A DNA stretch of 64,000 bases from Lachnospiraceae bacterium (GTDB taxonomy: Bacteria > Bacillota > Clostridia > Lachnospirales > Lachnospiraceae): NCBI GenBank assembly GCA_017468395.1, contig JAFUIR010000015.1:62001-126000 (forward strand), read 5' to 3'. Under the pieces are notes generated by a model that did no database searches, was not told the origin of the DNA, and saw only the letters and a list, made by a program, of their open reading frames with translations. This document shows positions 17,489-24,914 of this stretch, in pieces (within the stretch, counting starts at the first letter, position 1; each line of letters starts with the position of its first letter). The position numbers were made by a program, and so were the translations under genes.

Positions 17489-19636
17489 CTAACGCAAAAC
17501 AATAAATTTAATGCTCTCTTTACCGGTCAGTTCTTTGGTTCTTGCGTCAGCCTGACCAAGTCCCACACTAAGTTCAAATCTGTCGCCATCTACCAGTTTT
17601 TCGCCCTCGTCATTAATAACTGTGAAGGCATCTTTATCCAGTGTGACAGTTATCGTTTTCTTTTCACCGGCACCAAGGCTTACCCTGTCAAAGCCGCAAA
17701 GTTTTGCAGCTGTTGTGGCATGCGCAGACTTGGTATCTTTGATATATACCTGTACCACTTCTTCGGTGGCAACTTTACTTCTGTTTTGCAGTTCCACAGT
17801 CACGGACAATCCGTCATGACCATCATAAGCAATTTCTGCATCTTTCTGGGAAAGTTCTACTTTGGTTTTGCAGTAAGTTACCGTTTCCACCTGCACATCG
17901 CCGTAAGAAAGACCATAACCGAAAGGATATAAAGGTGCACTTTCCAGATAGCGGTAAGTTCTGCCCTTCATGGAATAATCATCAAATTCCGGAAGTTCTT
18001 CGGTATCGTTATAAAAAGTGATAGGAAGTTTGCCGGAAGGGGAAATTTCGCCAAAGAGCATTTTGGCAACTACTTTTCCGCCTCTTGCACCGGGATACCA
18101 AACCTGCATAATAGCATCTGCATGCTCCTGGGCATAACGTAAATCCATGGCACTTCCTGTCATATTCAGCAAAATCACAGGTTTTCCAACCTTGCACACT
18201 GCCTCTATCAGTTCTCTCTGAACTTCCGGTAAAAGAAGGTCTGTCTTATCGCCGGATGCATAACTGTTACCGGTATCCCCCTCTTCTCCTTCCAACGTTT
18301 CATCCAAACCTACGCAAAGGATGACCACATCACTGTTTTTTGCCACAGCAACTGCCTCGGAAATACGGTCCTGTCTCCAGCCCAAATGCTCCACACGGTC
18401 TCTAAAGAGATGGCAGCCTTCGGAATAATAAACACGCACTCCCTCATCCTTGGTTTCATCCTGAATACCTTCCAGCACTGTAATATATCTGGAAGAAGTT
18501 CCGTGATAGTTACCCACCAGTGCCACACGGCTGTTAGCGTTAGGTCCCACCACTCCGATAGATTTCAATTCACTTTTCTTCAAAGGTAAAATACCATTGT
18601 TTTTCAGAAGTACAATACCTTCTGCTGTGGCTTTATCAGCCAGTTTCAGGTGCTCCTCGCACTCAATTTTATCATATCCGATTTTATCGTACTCTGTCTC
18701 GTCAAAAAGTCCCAAAAGGAAACGTGTGGTGAAAAGACGCTCTGCTGCCAGTGTGATTTCTTCTTCCGTTACCAGACCTTTATTGTATGCGGAAAGCATA
18801 TGTAAATAGGTGTTTCCGCAGTTCACATCACAGCCGGCTTTCAGTGCCATTGCTGCGGATTCTTCCGGTGTTTCGGTTACCATATGGTTTTCATGGAAAT
18901 CTCTGATTGCCCAGCAGTCGGAAACATAATGTCCCTGAAACTCCCATTCGTCCCTGAGAATATCCTGCATGAGGGTTTTGCTGCCGCAGCAAGGTTCGCC
19001 GTTGGTGCGGTTATAAGCACCCATTACAGCCTCTACACCCGCTTCTTTTACCAGTTTTTCAAAAGCCGGCAGATAGGTTTCTCTCATATCCTTTTTACTT
19101 GCCACTGCATCAAAATGATGCCTGTCTGCTTCGGGACCGGAATGTACGGCAAAGTGTTTTGCACAGCCTGCTGCTTTCATGTACTCTCCGTCGCCCTGCA
19201 AGCCTTCCACAAAAGATTTACCCAGTTCTCCGGTCAGATAAGGGTCTTCTCCGTAAGTCTCATGGCCTCTTCCCCATCTGGGGTCACGGAAAATATTTAC
19301 GTTGGGTGACCAGAAAGTCAGACCTTTGTAAATATCCCTGTCTTCAAGACTGCTGTATGCATTATATTTTGCGCGGCCCTCTGTAGCAACCACGTCGCCT
19401 ACTTCTTTCATCAAATCTTTATCAAAGGCTGCGGCCATTCCGATCGCCTGGGGAAAACTGGTTGCCACGCCGGCTCTCGCCACACCGTGAAGCCCCTCAT
19501 TCCACCAATTATATGCCGGTACATTCAAGCCCGGCACAGCAGGCGCATCATATTTTAACTGAGATGCCTTTTCTTCCAAGGACATCTTTGCCACCAATTC
19601 TTTTGCCCTCTTTTTGGCTAACTCTCTGTCTCTCAC
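17489..19636 (-). CDS. GH3 family beta-xylosidase/beta-glucosidase
   Basis: 715 residues, no signal peptide. Order: GH3 N-terminal TIM barrel with WSPNVNIFRDPRWGRGHETY (about 109-128), AKHFAVHSGPE and nucleophile Asp240 in HYVSDCWAI; the alpha/beta sandwich domain with SIGVVGPNAN (about 358) and the GLDETLEGEEGDT region; then a C-terminal fibronectin III-like domain (VTVELQNRSKVATEEVVQVYI). The VSDCWAI form and long N-terminal segment resemble xylosidase-type GH3 enzymes, which suits its GH43 neighbour. It probably trims imported xylo-oligosaccharides in the cytoplasm. It starts at GTG 19636 with GGAGGAG upstream. Confidence 0.93.
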   Translation of the reverse strand: MRDRELAKKRAKELVAKMSLEEKASQLKYDAPAVPGLNVPAYNWWNEGLHGVARAGVATSFPQAIGMAAAFDKDLMKEVGDVVATEGRAKYNAYSSLEDRDIYKGLTFWSPNVNIFRDPRWGRGHETYGEDPYLTGELGKSFVEGLQGDGEYMKAAGCAKHFAVHSGPEADRHHFDAVASKKDMRETYLPAFEKLVKEAGVEAVMGAYNRTNGEPCCGSKTLMQDILRDEWEFQGHYVSDCWAIRDFHENHMVTETPEESAAMALKAGCDVNCGNTYLHMLSAYNKGLVTEEEITLAAERLFTTRFLLGLFDETEYDKIGYDKIECEEHLKLADKATAEGIVLLKNNGILPLKKSELKSIGVVGPNANSRVALVGNYHGTSSRYITVLEGIQDETKDEGVRVYYSEGCHLFRDRVEHLGWRQDRISEAVAVAKNSDVVILCVGLDETLEGEEGDTGNSYASGDKTDLLLPEVQRELIEAVCKVGKPVILLNMTGSAMDLRYAQEHADAIMQVWYPGARGGKVVAKMLFGEISPSGKLPITFYNDTEELPEFDDYSMKGRTYRYLESAPLYPFGYGLSYGDVQVETVTYCKTKVELSQKDAEIAYDGHDGLSVTVELQNRSKVATEEVVQVYIKDTKSAHATTAAKLCGFDRVSLGAGEKKTITVTLDKDAFTVINDEGEKLVDGDRFELSVGLGQADARTKELTGKESIKFIVLR

Positions 19637-19684
19637 TTTTCTCTCCTCCGTCTATTTTGCTATTACTTTTTCATTCTTTATACT

Positions 19685-21277
19685 TTATATACTTTCGTAA
19701 GTAAAACCTCTGAAACATGCGGCTGCTTCGTCATCGGCATGGTCCGGGCTTTCATTTACTGCGTACATACCTACGGTACAGCCCACAAAACCGCCGGCCA
19801 CTTCCGTGGAAAGACAACGGATATCAATATCTTTGGCAATAAAAATCTCTTCTTCACCTTTATCTACGCCCACGGTAGCCTTAAGTCCGTCCACTGCCAT
19901 AAACAAAACTGCATCTGCATCATCGTATTTTGCCATTCCGAGGATGTTATCCTGTCCTTTTTGGCACAAAATTGCTTCCACCTTATTTTCCGAAACTTCC
20001 AGACGAAGGTGATATTCATTGCTCTGAAGCAAGGTAATTCCTGCTTTTTTATCTCCTTTGATGCCTTCCATGGAAAGCCACGAACTGACCATAAACTGGT
20101 GGTGCTGCTGTCTGATACCTATATAAGAAGGGCTTGCTTCCTCCCGTAAAGCCCATTTACCAAAGGACAGTTTCAATCCTTCCTTGGGCTTTAATTCATA
20201 CATGTTTTCCCCGGGATTACGCAGCATCAAAAATTCATCTCCCAGTTGTTTCATTTTGGAGAAATCGTACTGTCTGTTGCTGCCGGGAACTGCGGTTTTC
20301 TTGCCGGTTTGATTAGTATAAGACTTTCTGTCTTTCACGGGATCCCAAGGCTCCAGATTGACCTCCACTGTATCGGTAAGCATACCCACGCCGGGATTTA
20401 CCACGGGCCAGTCATTTTCCCAAGTCACTTTTGCAAGAAATGTTTCTCTTCCCATAGTGGTATAACCTTCCAAAGGACGCACGGCCAACATAACCATGTA
20501 CCAATCGCCCTTGGGTGTTTCAATCATATCCGCATGACCTACATACTTAATAGGATAAGCCCATCCCAAATGCCTATGTGTCAAAATAGGATTACAATTA
20601 TTGTTTTCATAAGGCCCCCAGATATTACGGCTGCGGCAAACTGTTACCGCATGGTCCGGTCCGGTTCCCCCTTCTGCATTCATAATGTAATAATAACCGT
20701 TCTTTTTATATAAATGGGGACCTTCGGGCCATATTACGTTTTTCATGGCGCCGTTCCACACATCTTTGGGTTCCCCAATTAATTTCATCTCTTTCAGATC
20801 CAGTTCCTGAATCCATATATACCAGTCTCCGCCGTATTTACATCCCTCTTGGTTGGGGCGGGTACCGATATAGTAACAGGTGCCGTCCTCATCAAAGAAC
20901 AAACTGGGATCGATTCCCTGGGCACCTTCCAAATAATAAGGTTCTGACCAAGGTCCTTCCGGACTTGCGGCCGTAACAATATAGTTTCCTCCGTGGGAAA
21001 CATTGGTACAAATTACGTAGTATGTACCCTCGTGATAACGGATGGTCGGAGCAAACAGCCCCTGTGAATGTCCGCAGCCGCTCAAAGGCAACTGGGAATT
21101 TCTGTCCATGGCATTTCCAATCTGCTCCCAGTGCACCAAATCTTTGCTGTGCATAATGGGAAGCCCCGGGAAATATGCAAATGTTGAATTAATAAGATAA
21201 TAGTCTTCTCCTACCGCACAGATAGAAGGGTCAGGATAAAAACCTGACAAAATCGGATTCTTCGCTATAACAGTCAT
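19685..21277 (-). CDS. GH43 family beta-xylosidase/alpha-arabinofuranosidase
   Basis: 530 residues from ATG 21277, chosen for AGGGGGG six bases upstream; a longer reading to 21346 would translate the preceding terminator. The five-bladed propeller carries the GH43 acids: base Asp16 in GFYPDPSIC, the pKa-modulating Asp in GIDPSLFF, and acid Glu in WPEGPHLYKK. A C-terminal beta-sandwich (about 325-530, with ALREEASPSYIGIRQQHHQF) matches the extra domain of two-domain GH43 xylosidases. No signal peptide, so it is cytoplasmic. It should release xylose or arabinose from oligosaccharides brought in by the upstream transporters. A terminator separates it from the solute-binding gene, so expression may rely on read-through. 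Confidence 0.94.
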   Translation of the reverse strand: MTVIAKNPILSGFYPDPSICAVGEDYYLINSTFAYFPGLPIMHSKDLVHWEQIGNAMDRNSQLPLSGCGHSQGLFAPTIRYHEGTYYVICTNVSHGGNYIVTAASPEGPWSEPYYLEGAQGIDPSLFFDEDGTCYYIGTRPNQEGCKYGGDWYIWIQELDLKEMKLIGEPKDVWNGAMKNVIWPEGPHLYKKNGYYYIMNAEGGTGPDHAVTVCRSRNIWGPYENNNCNPILTHRHLGWAYPIKYVGHADMIETPKGDWYMVMLAVRPLEGYTTMGRETFLAKVTWENDWPVVNPGVGMLTDTVEVNLEPWDPVKDRKSYTNQTGKKTAVPGSNRQYDFSKMKQLGDEFLMLRNPGENMYELKPKEGLKLSFGKWALREEASPSYIGIRQQHHQFMVSSWLSMEGIKGDKKAGITLLQSNEYHLRLEVSENKVEAILCQKGQDNILGMAKYDDADAVLFMAVDGLKATVGVDKGEEEIFIAKDIDIRCLSTEVAGGFVGCTVGMYAVNESPDHADDEAAACFRGFTYESI

Positions 21278-21303
21278 TGGAATGCCCCCCTCTTTATCGG
21301 TAC

Positions 21304-21338
21304 AAAAGGGATGGTACCCGGAAAATACCATCCCTTTT
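21304..21338 (-). terminator. Terminator between solute-binding gene and GH43 gene
   Basis: GGGATGGTA (21308-21316) pairs with TACCATCCC (21326-21334), followed on the minus strand by TTTTGT. It probably attenuates transcription so that the abundant binding protein is made in excess over the downstream enzymes. Confidence 0.85.
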
Positions 21339-21379
21339 GACACCATGTCATATAAACATATAGATATAAACTTTACTAA

Positions 21380-22861
21380 TTATTTATTAGCATCTTCGAT
21401 ATACTGATTCCATGTATTTCTGATAGACTCTGTCTTCTGAGCAGGTGTGTTATCTTTGTTGATACCCCAGTGCAGATCGTTGTTGATCTTCAGGTTAGGA
21501 ATCAGTGTATGATATGTAATCATACCGTTTGTAGTCATTCTAGCCAGAGTCAGATCTACAGATTCCAAATCTCTAAACTCTTTGTAGTAGTCTGTTTTCC
21601 ATGTAGCATAGTCTTCAAATCCGGGAACGGGATCTGTATACAGGTTGTAAGCAAATGCAATCTTCCATGCTCTGTCTGCATCATAGCAAGCAGGAATAGC
21701 ATATACATTATCGTTGTAGCAGTTTGTGTAATCGTCTGCTTTAGGTCCTTTAGGGAAGCATACGAAACCGTAGTCGTCTACCATGTCTGTATAGTTATCG
21801 CCTGCATAATAAGCTTCCTGAGGAAGGAATGCACCTTCGCCGTTTTTGAATGCTGTGTAAGCATAGTTCCACTCAGCATCTGCTGCGAATACTTTTGCAT
21901 AACTGTCAATCATATCCAAAGCCCAATCCAGAGCCTCGATTGTTTCAGCACTTTCTACATCATTGTAATATTTACCGTTTTCATCTTTACCAACGTATTC
22001 ACCGCCGTTACTATAAACAGCCATAGGATAGAGATCCTGGTTTACGCAAACCAGAGCATAACGGTCAATTACACCATCATTATCTGTATCTGCATTAATT
22101 TTTTCACACAATTCTTCAAATTTGTCCCATGTCCATGTGCCGTCTTCCTGCCATTTGTAAATGTCAGCGGGGTTAATATTTGCTTCTGTAAGAATTCTCT
22201 TGTTGAAGTAAAGACCTCCACGGGGTTCGGGAGCGATACCTCTCATGCCATAGATAGATTTACCTTTTGCAAACATCTCATGAATGCCGGATACCCATTT
22301 TGCTTCGGAGAAGTCAAGGCAATCCAAAGTAGAAAGGTCAAACATAAGACCCTGATTCATAGCCTGTGTCAATTCTGTACCCTGACGCAGTGTAAATACA
22401 TAGTTTGCATCATCTCCACCTGTGGATGCATAATCTGCGAAATCCTGAGGTGTGGAAGACCAAGAACTGATAGCAACAGTTTTGATTGTGAAGTTGTATG
22501 TTTCCTGAATCCAGTCGTAATAGTTTTCACGAGCTTCTTCATAGTCATCAGTAGGAACTACTTCTTCATCAGCTGTCCACCAGTCACGGATAACGATTTC
22601 CATACCGCCGAGGTCATAAGTATTACCATTTTCATCTTTGAGAACGGTATAGCCGCCCAGTTCATCTTCGCCGCCTGCTGCCTCTGTAGAAGGTGCTACT
22701 TCACCTGCGCCACCGGCAGATTCAACAGTATCTTTGCCGGCATCGGGTGTTGTGTCGGGTGTACTTTCACCACCGCCTTCGCCACCACAAGCTGCAAGAC
22801 TCATTGTCATGGTTGTTGCCATTGCTGCTGCAATCAGTTTTTTCACAATTTTCTTTTTCAT
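21380..22861 (-). CDS. Extracellular sugar-binding lipoprotein (family 1 SBP) of second permease pair
   Basis: 493 residues. Signal peptide with lipobox (TMTMSLAACGGEGG, Cys about 25), a Gly/Thr/Glu-rich linker, then a family 1 solute-binding fold (MEIVIRDWWTADE, WTWDKFEELCEKINADTDNDG, MYSNGGEYVG-like and FKNGEGAFLPQEAYYAG segments). It is tethered to the outer face of the membrane and hands sugar to the permeases at 22983-24888. The calcium-loop-like DTDNDGVID is common in this family. The ribosome site AAGGAGG is strong and a large stem-loop precedes the gene, consistent with raised expression. The ligand is unknown; context favours a xylan- or galactoside-derived oligosaccharide. Confidence 0.93.
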   Translation of the reverse strand: MKKKIVKKLIAAAMATTMTMSLAACGGEGGGESTPDTTPDAGKDTVESAGGAGEVAPSTEAAGGEDELGGYTVLKDENGNTYDLGGMEIVIRDWWTADEEVVPTDDYEEARENYYDWIQETYNFTIKTVAISSWSSTPQDFADYASTGGDDANYVFTLRQGTELTQAMNQGLMFDLSTLDCLDFSEAKWVSGIHEMFAKGKSIYGMRGIAPEPRGGLYFNKRILTEANINPADIYKWQEDGTWTWDKFEELCEKINADTDNDGVIDRYALVCVNQDLYPMAVYSNGGEYVGKDENGKYYNDVESAETIEALDWALDMIDSYAKVFAADAEWNYAYTAFKNGEGAFLPQEAYYAGDNYTDMVDDYGFVCFPKGPKADDYTNCYNDNVYAIPACYDADRAWKIAFAYNLYTDPVPGFEDYATWKTDYYKEFRDLESVDLTLARMTTNGMITYHTLIPNLKINNDLHWGINKDNTPAQKTESIRNTWNQYIEDANK

Positions 22862-22903
22862 TGTAAATTTTTCCTCCTTCTTGGAAATACCTTATATAAT
22901 ATA

Positions 22904-22969
22904 TTTTCACCCTCACCCCCGTACCGGCCATTTTTCCGGAATGGCAGGCACATACCCGCGTGGTGAAAA
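22904..22969 (-). other. Intercistronic stem-loop upstream of the solute-binding gene
   Basis: TTTTCACC (22904-22911) pairs with GGTGAAAA (22962-22969), enclosing a second hairpin GCCATT/AATGGC around TTCCGG. It lies between the permease stop and the binding-protein ribosome site. No U-run follows directly, so an RNA-processing or stability role is more likely than termination. Confidence 0.5.
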
Positions 22970-22982
22970 ACATATCCAAACG

Positions 22983-23990
22983 TTACATTTTGATTCCGGA
23001 AGAACTAAGACTTTCCACGAATCCTTTCTGCGCAAACAGATAGATTACCAAAAGCGGTACAATTACCATCAAAGTACCTGTTGCCACAATTGCATTGGTG
23101 TATCCCATGGAAGCACCGGATGCTTCGTGCAGGGTGTAGATAATATAGTTATCCAAACGCTCTGCAATAATTTCCACCTGAGTAGAAAGAAGTTTTACAC
23201 CGCCAAGGAAAGTTCTGGAGTAAAAACCATCTGTCCACTGCCATACAAAGGAAAACAGGAAACAGGATGTCAGAATAGGTTTCGCATCCGGAAGCATGAT
23301 TCTGATAAAGGTCTTTAAAGTACCGCATCCATCCACGTAAGCCGCCTCTTCCAATTCCTTGGGAATATTACGGAAGAACTGTCGGATCATGTAAATGTAA
23401 AGACCGTTTTTCAATCCCATACACCCTGCACTCATAAGATAATAGGGCAAGGTGGAACCACGAAGGTTCAACGTGTCACCTGTAATCAACTTAATAACAC
23501 CGAATACATCAAAATATCTAAAGTGCAGATACAGTGAGTTTGACAGTGTCTGAGGCGGAATGACAATCATTAAGATTACACAGGCAAACCAGAAATTCTT
23601 AAGTGGGAATTTAAATCTGGCAAAGCCGTATCCTACCAAAGTACACACGATAATTTGCAAAACCGCTATGCTTAAGGAAACTAACAACGTGTTGACAAAA
23701 GATTCACTGTAACTCATGAACTGCGCAGCCAACTGGTAGTTTTCTGTTGAAAAGTTCTCCGGAATGGAGATTACCATAGGATTATACAAATCCTCTTCTG
23801 CCATGAAACTGATGGAGATTTTGTTTAATATGGGCTGTAAAATCATGAAACACATACCAAACAGCATCAGCATTCTTATTAACTTATATCCGTAGTTGCC
23901 CAATGTCTTTCTAAGCAAATGTCCGCCGGACTTTCTGTTTCTTTCCCAGAACATTTTATTTTTTTGTCTCAATGTCATTGTCTTACTCAT
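22983..23990 (-). CDS. CUT1 sugar ABC transporter permease (MalG/AraQ type), pair 2
   Basis: 335 residues with six predicted membrane helices after a basic N-terminus. It has the inner-membrane transport signature and EAA loop EEAAYVDGCGTLKTFIRIMLPDAKP (about 220-244), which docks the ATPase. It overlaps the preceding permease gene by eight bases and is followed by the binding protein. A long periplasm-side-equivalent insert after helix 1 (ILNKISISFMAEEDLYNPMV) is typical of this oligosaccharide subgroup. No ATPase gene is in the operon, so a shared MsmK/UgpC-type ATPase elsewhere is implied. Confidence 0.93.
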   Translation of the reverse strand: MSKTMTLRQKNKMFWERNRKSGGHLLRKTLGNYGYKLIRMLMLFGMCFMILQPILNKISISFMAEEDLYNPMVISIPENFSTENYQLAAQFMSYSESFVNTLLVSLSIAVLQIIVCTLVGYGFARFKFPLKNFWFACVILMIVIPPQTLSNSLYLHFRYFDVFGVIKLITGDTLNLRGSTLPYYLMSAGCMGLKNGLYIYMIRQFFRNIPKELEEAAYVDGCGTLKTFIRIMLPDAKPILTSCFLFSFVWQWTDGFYSRTFLGGVKLLSTQVEIIAERLDNYIIYTLHEASGASMGYTNAIVATGTLMVIVPLLVIYLFAQKGFVESLSSSGIKM

Positions 23991-24888
23991 AATAGTACAC
24001 CACCTTTGAAAGAATCAGTGAAATTAATCCTAAGACAGCAATAACAATCAAGAAGTAAACCCATGCCATCGCCGACGAGAAACCATAATCAAGGTTGACA
24101 ATCATTGCATCGCTGATTTTCTCCATAACCTCGTTGTCGGTTCTCATACAGAAATCAACCACTGTATAGATCAAGTTTACCAAGAACAGGGAACTGATCA
24201 TAGGGAAAGTGATTTTCCAAAGGCTTTCCCATGATGTACAACCTTCAATCTGGGCTGCCTCATACATATTCTCCGGAATGGTCTGCAAACCGGAAAGGAA
24301 AATAATAATCTGTATACCAGAGGCAATGGCCACATCGTAGATACCGTCTACAATTTCAAATACCACTTCAAATGCGGAAGCACCGATACCTGATGTTACC
24401 AGAATGTTTTCAATGGCTTCTGTAATACTTGCACCATTCGCATTCTCCTCAATGGTTGCCTCAATGCTGGAGAGCAATGCATTGTCATACTCGATACCTA
24501 AAATGACACCGGAGGAAAGAATAACCGGCAGGAAGAAAACCGCACGCACAAAGGCTCTTCCCTTAAATTTCTGGTTCAAAATCAATGCTACGAAAAAGCT
24601 GAATACCATGATTGCCATTGTATTGATAAGCATAAAACTAAGTTCTTCCACCAGCAATCTGTTAAACTCTATATCTACAGTAAATGCTCTGATGTAGTTT
24701 GTAAGACCGTTAAAATTCATACTGATACCTTTACCGCTTACTAACACTTCGCAAAAACTCATATACAGAGAACGAAAGAAGGGCTTCACCATGAAGGCTA
24801 AAAAGCCTACGATGAAAGGCATGATAAACAGATAACCTGATATCGCTTTCCGCTTTTGAAGACCCGCTAATTTACTTTGTTTCTTCAT
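23983..24888 (-). CDS. CUT1 sugar ABC transporter permease (MalF/LplB type), pair 2
   Basis: 301 residues, six predicted helices, basic N-terminus. EAA loop YEAAQIEGCTSWESLWKITFPM (about 212-233). A roughly 60-residue acidic insert between helices 3 and 4 (SIEATIEENANGASITEAIENIL) is longer than in MalF-type permeases of plain maltose systems. It forms the heterodimer with the product of 22983-23990. It follows the DUF5696 gene by 26 bp. The start is ATG 24888, with GAAAGGA upstream. Confidence 0.92.
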   Translation of the reverse strand: MKKQSKLAGLQKRKAISGYLFIMPFIVGFLAFMVKPFFRSLYMSFCEVLVSGKGISMNFNGLTNYIRAFTVDIEFNRLLVEELSFMLINTMAIMVFSFFVALILNQKFKGRAFVRAVFFLPVILSSGVILGIEYDNALLSSIEATIEENANGASITEAIENILVTSGIGASAFEVVFEIVDGIYDVAIASGIQIIIFLSGLQTIPENMYEAAQIEGCTSWESLWKITFPMISSLFLVNLIYTVVDFCMRTDNEVMEKISDAMIVNLDYGFSSAMAWVYFLIVIAVLGLISLILSKVVYYYE

Positions 24889-24914
24889 ATCAACAATCCT
24901 TTCTTCCCTTCCTT

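Noticed and set aside
21278-21346. Longer N-terminus for the GH43 protein
   Set aside because: The extra 23 codons translate a terminator hairpin and have no ribosome site; ATG 21277 has an excellent one.
21470-22966. Long plus-strand open frame (about 498 codons) opposite the solute-binding gene
   Set aside because: Its translation is extremely rich in Cys, Ile, Phe and Val, it has no ribosome site, and the opposite strand encodes a clear solute-binding lipoprotein. It is a mirror of codon usage in that gene.
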